64,000 nt of DNA from UTCFX2 sp002050125 (GCA_027494035.1 JAOSJQ010000018.1:1-64000), one strand, 5' to 3'. Positions 9,566-18,813 are shown, counted from the stretch's first letter. Notes: a model not told the origin generated them from the letters alone. Made by a program: numbers and translations.

Positions 9566-10910
9566 CTTCAAGTATCCTCAACCTCCAGCCAATATTGGAA
9601 GGTCAAGGGGTGGTCTCCTCGTTTGGATTGGCCACAGGTGAGGGCCAAGGTGTGCGCCAGATGGGACAGGGCGCGGATGAGCGCCGGTCGGTCGGGCAGC
9701 AGGCTGGCCAGATGGAAGGCCTGTTTGCGAATGAGCTGAGCGGCGCGATGCAGGCTGCGGTTCAGGCGGTGCCAACAACTGACGACGATCAGCCAGTGCT
9801 GGACCAGCAGCGCCAGCAGCTTGGCGTAGAATTCACACCAGATGCGAGAGGGGTCGTGGGAACGCCACTCGTCGAGCAAGCCACTGTTTTTCCACAGGCG
9901 GAAGAGCACTTCAATTTGCCAGCGGGTCATGCCCAGGATGGGCGCTTCCTGAACGGTCAAGTGCTCCGGCGGCAGGCTGGTCAGGTAGAGCGTCCAGGCC
10001 GCCAGGGCCAGGGTAGTCTGGCTGAGCGGTTGTTGTTTGCGGCGGGCCTGGGCGCGCAGACGCCGCCGCCGTTGTTCGGCGACCTCTTGGGGCATGGGCA
10101 AGGCAATCAGCCGGGCGGGGAGCTGCTTTGCGCCCACCAAGACGGGCCTATCGACCGTGGTCGGGCCGTGTTGGTTCAGCAAGCGCAGCAAGTCCAGTCG
10201 TGTCCCGTCAGGGGTGGCCAGGGTCGTCCCGTGCTTGTAGCGAGTGAAGAACTCACTGCCCTGGGTCAGGTCTTGGGCAAAGGTCGCCAAGTTGAAAAAC
10301 CCCAGGTCATTGAGCCGCAGACTGCCAGGGGGGAGCACTGCCGACCCGATCCCTGTCTGCTGGTCATGGACCCGCGCCCCCTGCAAGCGCAGGGTCAACT
10401 GCCCGCTATTCAAGTCCCAACGCACCGCTGTCTTGACAGCCGCATCCGCCGCCCCATTCCCTCCGGGCCAAACCAGCGCCAATTCAGCGGGCAGGGTGAT
10501 GCGCGACGTGTCAGCGATATACACCCCCGCAAAACGCGCCAACAAGCCCTCCACCCCAGGCACAGCGACGACCAGTTGTTCCAGCGCACGCTGCAGCAGG
10601 GTGTCCAAAAAGAAGGCCGCTTTTGCCGTGAACCGTTTGTCCAACCCTGGCGTGCTCAGCACCATTCCCACCGTGGCCGCGGCTTGCCGCACCTCTTCAC
10701 GGGTTGAGGCCGGATTCGCCAGAAAACTAAACACCAGCGTTTGGGCAAACTTCGCCCCGCTGACTTTCCGTCGTCGCTTGACGAACCCTTGTTTTCTTGC
10801 CACTTCGTCCGCCGTCGTCGTCAACAGCGTTTGCATCGCTTCGGCCAATTCGGGTATGGTTGTCATGGGAGAAGGGTCTCCTTTCTTCGCTCCTGTTGAT
10901 AGCGTTCACC
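9566..10910 (-). mobile_element. IS4-family element (boundaries approximate)
   Basis: Carries one transposase. The 8-mer ttcacgag occurs directly outside both proposed ends (9558-9565 and 10911-10918), as expected for a target duplication. On the right the sequence continues into an ExeA-like ATPase gene. On the left it does not continue that gene, so a later deletion or recombination has replaced one flank. Terminal inverted repeats are weak. Confidence 0.5.
9568..10866 (-). CDS. IS4-family transposase
   Basis: 432 residues, full length. Family signatures: an N-terminal helical DNA-binding region, VYIADTSRITLPA (first catalytic Asp), SLRLNDLGFFNLATF (second Asp in the D-x-G-F/Y-F motif) and a late MTRWQIEVLFRLWKN block with the catalytic Glu of the Y-(2)-R-(3)-E-(6)-K type. 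The frame is uninterrupted and ends with QYWLEVEDT close to the element end, so the protein could be active. It interrupts the 3' end of the ExeA-like gene on the same strand. Confidence 0.85.
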   Translation of the reverse strand: MTTIPELAEAMQTLLTTTADEVARKQGFVKRRRKVSGAKFAQTLVFSFLANPASTREEVRQAAATVGMVLSTPGLDKRFTAKAAFFLDTLLQRALEQLVVAVPGVEGLLARFAGVYIADTSRITLPAELALVWPGGNGAADAAVKTAVRWDLNSGQLTLRLQGARVHDQQTGIGSAVLPPGSLRLNDLGFFNLATFAQDLTQGSEFFTRYKHGTTLATPDGTRLDLLRLLNQHGPTTVDRPVLVGAKQLPARLIALPMPQEVAEQRRRRLRAQARRKQQPLSQTTLALAAWTLYLTSLPPEHLTVQEAPILGMTRWQIEVLFRLWKNSGLLDEWRSHDPSRIWCEFYAKLLALLVQHWLIVVSCWHRLNRSLHRAAQLIRKQAFHLASLLPDRPALIRALSHLAHTLALTCGQSKRGDHPLTFQYWLEVEDT

Positions 10911-11632
10911 TTCACGAGATCGCGAGGCAAACCCTTGGTGTGCTCATAAATCACTTCAAAGGCAGCATCTTCAAACGGCAAGGGGAGTATGCCGCCCGCT
11001 GTCTTCCAGCGGTGCTCCATCATGGCCCGCGCATCTTCCTTGGTAAGCGGGGAGAGCACACCAAATTGTGCCACCCGGCTCATAAGCTCGCGGCGCTGCT
11101 TGAGCAGGGGAATGAGCTCGAGTTGACCGAACAGAATGATCTGGATGAGTCGCTCGTTTTCGAGCATCATGTTGGTGAGCGTTTTGACCATGCCCAACAT
11201 GTCACGGTCTGGCCGCACGCTGTTGTCTAATTCTTGGGCTTCGTCCACAAGGAGAAGGGGAGTGCGTCCGGCGACGACTTCCTTGGCAAGGAATTCCTGA
11301 AGTTGATCGAACGCGCCCTGCTTCGTGCGCGTCGCCTTGAGACCGAACTCACCGGCGATAGCCTTGAGTAGAGCAGTGTCACTGGTCTGGTTGGTGTAGT
11401 TGAGCACGGCGATGGTGTAGGCTTCGTGGTCAAAGCGCTTGCGTAGCATGTTCAAAATCGTGGTTTTGCCCATGCCTACGTCACCGTAGACTACGGCCAG
11501 GCCGCTTTTATTGCGGATGGCATACTCGCACTTAGCGACGCTCTCGGCGTGGCTGGGTGCCAGATAAAAGTAGGTCGGATCGGGGGAGGTGGTGAAAGGA
11601 TTGTGTTGGAGATTGAAATACTGGCGGTACAT
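10908..11632 (-). pseudogene. ExeA-like AAA+ ATPase, copy 1, C-terminus cut by IS
   Basis: Nearly identical to the intact ATPase at 61852-62691 through GLPRDLVKV (residue ~242). It then runs into IS4 sequence and picks up ~60 foreign residues. Walker A is GDVGMGKTT (50-58) and Walker B LLLVDEAQEL. The N-terminal MYRQYFNLQHNPF is typical of the ExeA/TniB-like AAA family. The lost ~37 residues are the extreme C-terminus, so partial function is possible. It follows the primase gene by 151 bp, as in copy 2. Confidence 0.8.
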
Positions 11633-11646
11633 AGGGTGTGTGGTGT

Positions 11647-11667
11647 CGTGTCAGCGTTGTTGACACG
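11647..11667. promoter_or_regulatory. Inverted repeat upstream of ExeA-like ATPase copy 1
   Basis: CGTGTCA - 7 nt - TGACACG, 14 bp upstream of the ATPase start. Copy 2 has the same arms with a different 7-nt spacer at 62706-62726. Arms kept while the spacer changed argues for an operator or RNA hairpin controlling the ATPase. Confidence 0.5.
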
Positions 11668-11783
11668 AACGCACCATCATCAAAGCACGTGAGATTGAGG
11701 CTGTCAACGCCCCAAAATCGGTTGGTCACATCGCGATAAGGCCGAACAATGTGATTGAGCAAGAACTGCCAATTGCAGTTTCC

Positions 11784-12776
11784 TCAGCGCGGCAGAAGCA
11801 TGTCCGCGAGCGACTTTATGGTCGCGGTGAAGCTGGCATCCATTCCCTGACGCTCTCGCCATTTCATCCAGAAGTCGATAATGCTCCCACCTCCGCAGCC
11901 AGCATAACAGTGCCAGAAGTTTTCCTCTCGGTTCACGCCGAAGCTCTTGTGCTGATCTTCATGGAACGGGCAATAGCCGGTGTCGTTCTGATCGAGGACC
12001 ACATAGCGCCGAACAAAATCGTAGACGCTGATCGTGTTTTTCAGGCGCTCGGAGAGGGTGGCTCCGGCTGGCTCTAGGCGGGGTTCTGGAAAGAGCGGCT
12101 TGACCTGGGAAAGGTCAACACTTGACCGCTCTGTGGACACATGGCGGATGTAAGCAGGCGACACAATCTGCGGGGCTGACATGATGCGTACTTGCTCGCG
12201 CACACTGGGCGCAATCGGCTCGCCTTCGGGTGTGACGAAATAATACCGCTGTCCAGTGAGGCGATGTTTCCCTAGCGGTAGGCGAACCAGTGAGCCAGGG
12301 CCGGTCTTCAACTCAGCTTGTTTGGGAAAAAGCTCAATGCCTTGCAGGTCATATCTTGCTAGTAGGCGCTGCCCAAATTGCCGCACGGTCGTTCCTGGAA
12401 GGGAAGAGAAGAATAGCCAGAAATGTCCCCCGCGTCGGGAGGTCTCCAGATAGGCGGTAATGCCATCTTGTGCCAGGTCTTTCGTCATTTTGAGCAGTTC
12501 AGCCCACTGCTCAGAGGTGTCGGCGTCCAAGCACAGCCAGCGCGCCTGATCGCGCTCGTCAAGCGCATACGCACCAAGGGTCATGATGCCTTTGAGATGT
12601 GCCTGCAAATAGTCGAGTTGGAAACGGCGCTTAATCGTGAGGTATCGTCCGTCTTCGGTTTGAATGGGGTAGCAGTCCTGGCGGGGAATGAACGTCTTGG
12701 CGTAGCGGCGCAAGATATCCCGGTCTAGCTCTGGAGATGGTGGTTTTTCCCTGCCCCTCACACGAACATTATACAA
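11784..12776 (-). CDS. Primase-polymerase (AEP) with CHC2 zinc finger, copy 1
   Basis: 330 residues. Residues ~15-190 form an archaeo-eukaryotic primase domain of the TOTE/plasmid type, with WLCLDADT (metal-binding Asp84-x-Asp86), SRRGGHFWLFF (His118 motif) and RLPLGKHRLTGQ as the third motif. A DnaG-type zinc finger follows near 269-294 (CPFH ... HCYAGCGGG). Such fusions synthesise primers, and often longer DNA, for plasmid or phage replication. The start appears to be TTG at 12776, because the same TTG and length (330 codons) are kept in copy 2. Upstream lies a Phd-like antitoxin and downstream the ATPase. I infer a replication-initiation module. Confidence in domains is high, in exact role moderate. 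Confidence 0.85.
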   Translation of the reverse strand: MYNVRVRGREKPPSPELDRDILRRYAKTFIPRQDCYPIQTEDGRYLTIKRRFQLDYLQAHLKGIMTLGAYALDERDQARWLCLDADTSEQWAELLKMTKDLAQDGITAYLETSRRGGHFWLFFSSLPGTTVRQFGQRLLARYDLQGIELFPKQAELKTGPGSLVRLPLGKHRLTGQRYYFVTPEGEPIAPSVREQVRIMSAPQIVSPAYIRHVSTERSSVDLSQVKPLFPEPRLEPAGATLSERLKNTISVYDFVRRYVVLDQNDTGYCPFHEDQHKSFGVNREENFWHCYAGCGGGSIIDFWMKWRERQGMDASFTATIKSLADMLLPR

Positions 12777-12815
12777 AACGGCGGGGATGTATTGGAGTGG
12801 CCGTAGGCTCTGGCT

Positions 12816-13022
12816 CTATTGGATGACTTGATCGGCGCTACGCTTGAGCGCTTCGTAGTCGGCAACAGGGAGCATGACCAGAACAGGGAGCCCATCGCGC
12901 TCAACGATGAGGTGCTGCTTGTCTTTGAACACGCGGCGCAGCGTATCACCGATGTTGCGCTGGAGATGGGTAGAGGAGATGATTTCAGGGGTGAGATTTG
13001 ACCGGCTGGGTGATTGGCTCAT
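12816..13022 (-). CDS. Phd/YefM-type antitoxin, copy 1
   Basis: 68 residues with the family pattern: THLQRNIGDTLRRVF, then LIVERDGLPVLVMLPVADYE, the strand-strand-helix of the DNA-binding N-terminal fold. No RelE, Doc or PIN-type toxin lies next to it; the following gene is the primase. A second copy with the same neighbour stands at the right window edge. Either the toxin was lost, or the protein serves as a repressor of the replication operon. The ATG at 13022 opens the only frame that keeps the conserved core. Confidence 0.75.
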   Translation of the reverse strand: MSQSPSRSNLTPEIISSTHLQRNIGDTLRRVFKDKQHLIVERDGLPVLVMLPVADYEALKRSADQVIQ

Positions 13023-13072
13023 TCGTATAGTTTAGCATCGGTACGTAAGGCTCCGTATTTGAAATGTCTGTT

Positions 13073-13435
13073 CTAATCCGACCAAAACCGGTCGATCCAG
13101 AAGTTCCAGCTTTGGGCTTCAAGGTCGTAGACTCCCTGGTAAGTGCTGTCATCTGGCAAAATACGCCCGTTTTCCCAGTCGCCATCACAGGCGATGCACA
13201 TGAAGGCGCAGATAAGAATCTCGCCATCTTCCCGGCGTAGTTCTACCCAGCCACCGGCGATAAGGTCCATATCAAACAACTGGCCAACCTTGAACCTGAA
13301 CTCTTCGGCGTACACGACATTTCCTGCCTCATCTAGTTCTATCTCACCCATCGTCATACCGGTGGGCTCCAGATTGTAGGGAATAGCTGCAATGGCTTGC
13401 TCGAAGAGAGTTTCCAGAGATTCGGTTTTGGCCAT
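13073..13435 (-). CDS. Hypothetical acidic protein
   Basis: 120 residues counted from the internal Met (MAKTESLE), preferred because a gaggt stretch sits just upstream; an ATG 10 codons earlier is possible. The protein is acidic and Trp-rich (QSWNFWIDRFW at the C-terminus), with a soluble alpha/beta look and no motif I recognise. It lies upstream of the antitoxin-primase-ATPase genes on the same strand and may be a leader gene of that operon. Confidence 0.5.
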   Translation of the reverse strand: MAKTESLETLFEQAIAAIPYNLEPTGMTMGEIELDEAGNVVYAEEFRFKVGQLFDMDLIAGGWVELRREDGEILICAFMCIACDGDWENGRILPDDSTYQGVYDLEAQSWNFWIDRFWSD

Positions 13436-13465
13436 ATACCTCCTGTCATCTATTATGTGTATCAT

Positions 13466-13892
13466 TACCTAATATTATATAACAATACGTATAACAAACA
13501 AGGGGCAGATCAGGCGGTGGGCCGTTTGCGGCTGCGTTCTTGGGTTGTGTGGTCCGGGCTGGTGAGAATGGGACGAACGGCTCAGCGGTCTGTAAGCGGT
13601 TGTTATCAACGGGCTGGAAGGTGGCCACAGAGGCGGGCGCAGATCTCCGGACAAAGCCTGCCACATGCAAAGCCAAGTTGTTGAAGAGCAGATCTGAAAC
13701 ACTCAATTGAACGAATTTAAGAGCGCGAAAAAACCGCTGAATCAAAAATCCGCCCTCTCTCCTCATATACATAGTAGTGGCGGGTGGTGCGGAGGGGGAG
13801 TCCGCCGCGTTTTTCGGCAGATATCGGCATGTTTTCCGGAAAAAACTACGGTTACTGGTTACCGTAGGGAAAACCGTAGGTAAGTGGCTAAC
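13466..13892. other. Noncoding stretch with ACCGTAG repeats
   Basis: About 430 bp without a convincing gene; frames here give Arg/Pro-rich peptides without family resemblance. Near the right end lie CTACGGT (13846-13852), ACCGTAG (13861-13867) and ACCGTAG (13873-13879). The first pair forms an inverted repeat and the two direct copies are exactly 12 bp apart. The stretch also has ttttccggaaaa at 13832-13843. It could be a control region for the restriction genes that end here or a remnant of an origin. Confidence 0.4.
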
Positions 13893-13900
13893 GTGTACAG

Positions 13901-14893
13901 CTAACGAATCGCTACTCTAAATATCCCTCCCATGCCTCGATATTCACGACGGCTGATTGGCTCAGTGTTTGTGAGGTCCGCTTGAAAACGGACATGACTC
14001 ACTCCGGCGGGTACTGCACGGTTCACAGATGGAACAGAACGCACATCAAAAAACTCAAGGGATTTCTTGGCGAGTTCATAGTCAAAGAGATCATCATTCG
14101 CATAGTACCAGGTATCGCCAAGGGTTTGAGCAACCGTGAGTTCGAGATGCAACACGTCTTCGGCACTGCTCAGACTCGACGAAATGTTCTTTATCAGAGA
14201 GGCTATGGACATTCCTCCACCAGCGCGTTCTACCAGCACTGATGCAATAATCACTGCTGTTCCATCTGGTGGGATGAGTTGTTCCAAGGAAAAGGTGTGT
14301 TGGCGAGTTCTTCCAACAGCACTTTTGACCTCAATGCGCTGTTCACCGGCATTGAAATCAAATCGTTCTTCCGGGAATATATGCCAACAACGCACCAATT
14401 CAGTTGGATTGAGTGATCGTTCTATCAGAAGCAACTCTGCCCACAACCCCTGAATCGACTTTTTCGCGGGTTTTGTCAAAGCCCTGAACAACTCTATCAA
14501 ACCATTGACAACGCTCACCAATTGCCCTTGCTGAGGCGTGATCCCTAGCGAAGATATGATGACAGCGCCAACCCGAAGGAAATAGGTGTGAAGAAGGGGC
14601 TCATCACTTGTACAATAAAGTACTGAGAAAACATCCTCCTCAATTTGGCCGTCAGATTGAACTATTCGACATCTCAAGTGATGAGCGATTTTAAGATGCT
14701 CAAGTGCAACAGGGGCTGTGCCCATCGAGGAGTGAACTCCGGAGGTAGAAATGAGAATACATGGACGACCACCAAAGTCCTTAGCGATTCTAAACCCGTC
14801 ATAGCCAGGAACTGAATGAGCCGAAAATGCAAGACTATCCTCAGAGCCGGATGGTTTTTCTAAGCTCACAAATAAGGGTTCTAGGTCTAGCAT
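13901..14893 (-). CDS. PD-(D/E)XK motif protein (DUF4420-like) of R-M cluster
   Basis: 330 residues from the Met at 14893, which lies 8 bp past the stop of the Z1 gene and behind agggtgg; an upstream ATG at 14941 would overlap Z1. The order of motifs fits the PD-(D/E)XK family that accompanies Z1 proteins: KSIQGLWAELLLIERSL (helix with Glu), then RFDFNAGEQRIEVKSAVG, where D-(n)-E-V-K is the nuclease core. The likely role is DNA cleavage in the restriction system formed with the upstream genes. It is the last gene of the minus-strand operon. Function is inferred from family and context. Confidence 0.75.
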   Translation of the reverse strand: MLDLEPLFVSLEKPSGSEDSLAFSAHSVPGYDGFRIAKDFGGRPCILISTSGVHSSMGTAPVALEHLKIAHHLRCRIVQSDGQIEEDVFSVLYCTSDEPLLHTYFLRVGAVIISSLGITPQQGQLVSVVNGLIELFRALTKPAKKSIQGLWAELLLIERSLNPTELVRCWHIFPEERFDFNAGEQRIEVKSAVGRTRQHTFSLEQLIPPDGTAVIIASVLVERAGGGMSIASLIKNISSSLSSAEDVLHLELTVAQTLGDTWYYANDDLFDYELAKKSLEFFDVRSVPSVNRAVPAGVSHVRFQADLTNTEPISRREYRGMGGIFRVAIR

Positions 14894-14900
14894 GTCCACC

Positions 14901-17090
14901 CTAGCCTTCTGCGTCTTTTTCCTGTACAAGCCAGTCATCACTCAGCCTATGTGGAACTCGGACGGCGATAGCCGGAATATCATTGAACACTTGCCCATCA
15001 GCATCTCTGAGTCGAAGCTTGTGCACCTGAACAGTAATATGATCTCTTGAATAGATATGGCCATCGCCAGGATAGTACTCCTCTCCATTTTGGAAATATT
15101 GAGGTCCCTGAAATAGCTGCTTGATATTGCCGTTCTCGTCTAGTCCACGCTCACGAGGCTCGCCGCTGCTCATCTGGTAAATGTCGCATTTTTCGTTTGG
15201 AGTACGAGACAGAAAACTTCCGAGCTGTAGCAAGAGCACGGCGAAGAATTGCGAATCATTGTGGCTGGCCCAATGTAGTCTGGTCAATAACTCCTCATAG
15301 ACCTCTTTCAATGGCAAGCCTGTAGCCAATAAGTGAATCTGTGGCTTTGTTCGCTTTGGATGACCGAGGTCTGGTCCAAAGTCATGTCTTGGCAGGTAAT
15401 GGTTGATAATCTTTCGATTGGAGATCACTGCATCACCAGACAAATGTGGTGCGCGCGGCGAAAACCAACTATTCGAGAAATTGACTCGCATGTATGGCTC
15501 ATCAAGGACAGAATCTCGAGTGGGTTTCATGTCTCCAGATAGCAGGAAAGCGCGACGCCATTCACGCAGCGATTTTCCCGCTGCTTTATGATTCGCCAGG
15601 TGACACCTGACATCTTCTTCGTGTCTCACATAACTCTCATATGCGTTCCTGGTAGTGTCAGTAAGGAAAACTCGGCAATAACCAAGATAATTCGCTTTAT
15701 AGCCGAACCAACGGGCTCGTTGTTGAATGGTGTCCGCGTTGCCCACCCCTCTGCCTCTCGGCATATAGGTCACGGTGAGGCCCTCAATCGTGTAGCCCCT
15801 GTTTAAGACTTCGCCACCCACAAGAATATGCGCGTAATCTTGATGCCATTCAATCTGAGGAGTTTTTCCTGCGGCTGCATTCACCTCGGTAATCAAGGTG
15901 GTCTTCAGAGTGTGTTGCAGATAAGGCATTAATGCAGAGAAAGGAGGGAGGTCTGGCACTGTGCGGGCTAGGTCCAGATAGGCCGTTTGGAAGCTCTCGA
16001 GCAACTCGAGGCAATCGGGATCAGCGGTGTCAAGATCAAAAATCTCTGACCAATTCTTCTGGATGGATCGCACCCATTCGGTGTAGTTCGCATGTTGCAT
16101 CGTTTCTTTTGAGGGATGTACCATCATTGAGCGATTGCCGCTCGTGCCTTCTCCTTGCAGTACTCCATTTGCAACTCCCAGATAAAAGACTTGCATGGCT
16201 TCCAGCAGACTGTCTGGTGGTTCGATCAACTGGTTTTTCTTGGTAGGAACCTCATCCGGCCTTATTCGTCGGACGAGATCGAAATTCCTCTCGAAGAAAA
16301 TCTTGCCACCAGTGTAGGTGGATCCAGGCGTCAGTATTTCGGCGAAATCAGGCGATAAGACATCAATAAGATTGATCAGCAGAAGCGCCTGGGGAGTTGC
16401 GGTATATTGCAGAAAAGTGTGATTTGGAAGACAGTCGCGAATATCGAGAATTCGCTGATATATTGTGCTTCGACCACCATCTCGTACCTGCGTGTTAAGA
16501 CTTGCTTGGTCCGCCTCATCGTCAATGACTAGGGCAGGAATTCCCCTGAGATCGAGTTGCTTCAACAACTGTATCAGGTTTTTCAGGTGTGTACTGTTCT
16601 TCATTGCAGCAATAAGCACAGCCTGCTTACCAACATCGACTAGATGTTGATCGGACTGTAGAGCCACGTTAATGCTTTGTACTACATGGGGTTTAGCTTT
16701 CGGATTGGCGTGGAACTTCCATGTTCTCCGATGTCTGATTTCCAAATCCTGTTCGAGTCTTTCACGGGATTGCTCGAACAAATTTTTGGTAATGCCTGTG
16801 ATTACCACTATGAGCTTATAGCCGTTGTCATGCGCCAACGCAGCCAAGGTGGTAAAGGACATGGTCTTGCCACTCTGGATATAGCCAATTACCAAGCCTG
16901 TTTTGTGACCAGCATCCATCGAAGGTCGAAGGCATTTTGACAGAACCGAAACCGCCTCATCACGAACATTCTTCTTGTCTTCTTCTCGCAGTTCTAAGCG
17001 GTCAAGCAGAGCGAGTGTTTCACTTCCCAGAACTGGGATCCATTCGTTTCTATCTTGTTTTGACGATAATACTTGAACGAGTTCGCTCAT
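14901..17090 (-). CDS. Z1-domain helicase-like ATPase of R-M cluster
   Basis: 729 residues. Superfamily-2-like motifs: Walker A VIGYIQSGKTMSFTTLA (68-84), a DEAD-like VIDDEADQAS, YTATPQALLLI (motif III-like) and a C-terminal block VGGEVLNRGYTIEGLTVTY … QQRARWFGYK (motif V/VI-like). This combination is the Z1 family found with DNA methyltransferases and MORC/MutL-type ATPases. It probably translocates on or remodels unmodified DNA for the nuclease partners. Gaps to its neighbours are 44 bp upstream and a few bp downstream, consistent with one operon. Confidence 0.85.
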   Translation of the reverse strand: MSELVQVLSSKQDRNEWIPVLGSETLALLDRLELREEDKKNVRDEAVSVLSKCLRPSMDAGHKTGLVIGYIQSGKTMSFTTLAALAHDNGYKLIVVITGITKNLFEQSRERLEQDLEIRHRRTWKFHANPKAKPHVVQSINVALQSDQHLVDVGKQAVLIAAMKNSTHLKNLIQLLKQLDLRGIPALVIDDEADQASLNTQVRDGGRSTIYQRILDIRDCLPNHTFLQYTATPQALLLINLIDVLSPDFAEILTPGSTYTGGKIFFERNFDLVRRIRPDEVPTKKNQLIEPPDSLLEAMQVFYLGVANGVLQGEGTSGNRSMMVHPSKETMQHANYTEWVRSIQKNWSEIFDLDTADPDCLELLESFQTAYLDLARTVPDLPPFSALMPYLQHTLKTTLITEVNAAAGKTPQIEWHQDYAHILVGGEVLNRGYTIEGLTVTYMPRGRGVGNADTIQQRARWFGYKANYLGYCRVFLTDTTRNAYESYVRHEEDVRCHLANHKAAGKSLREWRRAFLLSGDMKPTRDSVLDEPYMRVNFSNSWFSPRAPHLSGDAVISNRKIINHYLPRHDFGPDLGHPKRTKPQIHLLATGLPLKEVYEELLTRLHWASHNDSQFFAVLLLQLGSFLSRTPNEKCDIYQMSSGEPRERGLDENGNIKQLFQGPQYFQNGEEYYPGDGHIYSRDHITVQVHKLRLRDADGQVFNDIPAIAVRVPHRLSDDWLVQEKDAEG

Positions 17091-17134
17091 GATCAGGCTT
17101 CACCCTCACACACTCAACACACATTTGAATTGGA

Positions 17135-18676
17135 TTAACTAGGGCGTGACAAGCCCTCACGTAACAACTTGTTGATGTTCCGTCTTATGGTGCCTGCTAG
17201 CTTAACGCCACTATCGCGAGCTGTGATTTCTGCCAGGACAATCGCAGTCGCGAGCCTAAGAAGGGCCTCCAAGTGCTCGGGATCGTCTCCACCAAAACTG
17301 TCCATGAATGGGTGTGCTAGGGAAAGGCGAATACCCACAAACCTGTTGCCATTCAGCGTATTGGTATCGCAGAGTTCCACCCAATCACCTACAGCCGGAT
17401 CTGTAGACAACTCGATCTCGACTTGCCAATTAACCCCTTCAATTTCGATGTCGATTCTTCGCTTTGCCGCAGGTAGAACAGTGGTTCTAGAGAGCTTAGA
17501 AGGAGGAGTCTGGCTGTCAGGCAATAACCTGCGTTGTTCAGAAACAATAGGAGGAACGCTATTTCTCACTGCCTCCGCTGTGTTGTCTACAGCTTTTTCT
17601 GCGGGCCTAAGCCAGTCATCCGCCTTTTTCCTTACACGTCGATTTTCGGCCTGATCCAGAAGTTCTAGGGGAGGAGCATCCAAGTGTTCTTTAAGCAACT
17701 CAAGAAAAACCTGTTCGTTCTCCTCCCAGCGAAACCCATCTTTAGTGTGGCTTACCTGAAAGCCTTCAAGATGTAATTCGCCAAAGAGAACTTGATAGGT
17801 ACGACTATTGGACTTTCGAAAAATCAGTTCAGGACGGTAGCCATCATCTGCGCTTCCCATGATGAGGCGGGATCGGCGAAACAATGAAAAGCCCGTATTC
17901 CCCGAAACACTACCAGTCTCACGAATGGCGGCAAATCCGTACGCTCGCAGGCCAAGGCCGAAGTCAAAGTCTATTTTCTTGCTCCATAACACCGGCTCGC
18001 CGTTTTCGTCTCGATAATAGGGAGCGTACAAGATATTGGGCTCGGTATATGTGAGTTCCTCACCCCTAAAGCGCAGAATGAGTTGGCCCTCGCGGATGAA
18101 TATCCTGTAGATACTTGCCAAATGTTCTTTTATTTTCCCCAAAGTCTGCCCCTTTGGAGGTTTGTGTAAGTCCCACAGGGCAACTTCTGTATAGTGGGAA
18201 GCTGAGCTCACGGGGCGTGATTTTACGGTGAGTTCTTCGAGTTCATCTCGTACAATTTCATCGACATCGAAATCTACCGTGCGTTCAACCCCCTCACCGA
18301 GCGCGGCAGTGCGAACTGTCCAGCGTCGGGCAAACCAGCAAGCAGCGCTCTTCATTCCCATGCCAAACTCACTTAGGCCAGTTCGATCCGGGGGTATCGC
18401 AGCAGGTCGGAATGCTCGAGGAAATTCATTTTCGTAGATGCCTGCCGCGTTATCACGGATTGTTATCCGACCACCGTCCGAGGGGTCATAATCAATATCT
18501 ATGCGCAGCGGCGTGTCAGAACCTTCGATCTGCCGGAGTTTGTCATAATGCGCAAGGTAGCTCTGGATCGAGTTATCTACAAACTCGGCCATAGCAAACC
18601 ATGGCCGATAGTTCAGATGTCGCAGAACTGATAGGATTGTGACACCAGGTCGGATATTCACTCTTGCAGTGGACAC
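17135..18676 (-). CDS. GHKL (MORC/MutL-type) ATPase of R-M cluster
   Basis: 513 residues with the Bergerat ATP-binding fold at the N-terminus: WFAMAEFVDNSIQSYLAH (N box), IRDNAAGI (G1) and GLSEFGMGMKSAACWFA (G2). A middle S5-like region follows, then a C-terminal extension. Such ATPases are known in restriction-modification loci alongside a C5 methyltransferase, Vsr and Z1 proteins and are thought to act as ATP-dependent clamps or conformational switches on DNA. The gene starts 138 bp after the methyltransferase stop. Substrate and target site are unknown. Confidence 0.85.
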   Translation of the reverse strand: MSTARVNIRPGVTILSVLRHLNYRPWFAMAEFVDNSIQSYLAHYDKLRQIEGSDTPLRIDIDYDPSDGGRITIRDNAAGIYENEFPRAFRPAAIPPDRTGLSEFGMGMKSAACWFARRWTVRTAALGEGVERTVDFDVDEIVRDELEELTVKSRPVSSASHYTEVALWDLHKPPKGQTLGKIKEHLASIYRIFIREGQLILRFRGEELTYTEPNILYAPYYRDENGEPVLWSKKIDFDFGLGLRAYGFAAIRETGSVSGNTGFSLFRRSRLIMGSADDGYRPELIFRKSNSRTYQVLFGELHLEGFQVSHTKDGFRWEENEQVFLELLKEHLDAPPLELLDQAENRRVRKKADDWLRPAEKAVDNTAEAVRNSVPPIVSEQRRLLPDSQTPPSKLSRTTVLPAAKRRIDIEIEGVNWQVEIELSTDPAVGDWVELCDTNTLNGNRFVGIRLSLAHPFMDSFGGDDPEHLEALLRLATAIVLAEITARDSGVKLAGTIRRNINKLLREGLSRPS

Positions 18677-18813
18677 GCTGTTTCACCACCCAGGCAAAAA
18701 GAATTCTAGAGGGAAAATAGAGAGGCGTGAGCCTCTATGAGAAACACAGTCGAATCTAATAGTACTATATGATTCGAATCTATGGGTAGTGCGCTCGACT
18801 TTTCACGGATTCT

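Noticed and set aside
9538..10707. 389-codon open frame antisense to the second IS4 transposase
   Set aside because: Gln/Gly/Arg-rich shadow without motifs; the minus strand encodes a complete transposase.
9558..10918. Simple clean IS4 insertion with an 8-bp target duplication
   Set aside because: The 8-mer is present on both sides, but the left flank is not the continuation of the ATPase gene, so a single clean insertion cannot explain the locus.
11532..11762. Similar open frame in both replication modules (here and at 62570-62803)
   Set aside because: It is conserved only because the DNA between ATPase and primase is homologous; it overlaps the ATPase 5' end in another frame and has no ribosome site.
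13446..13772. 108-codon minus-strand frame in the noncoding stretch
   Set aside because: No ribosome site, low-complexity Pro/Thr content and no domain resemblance.
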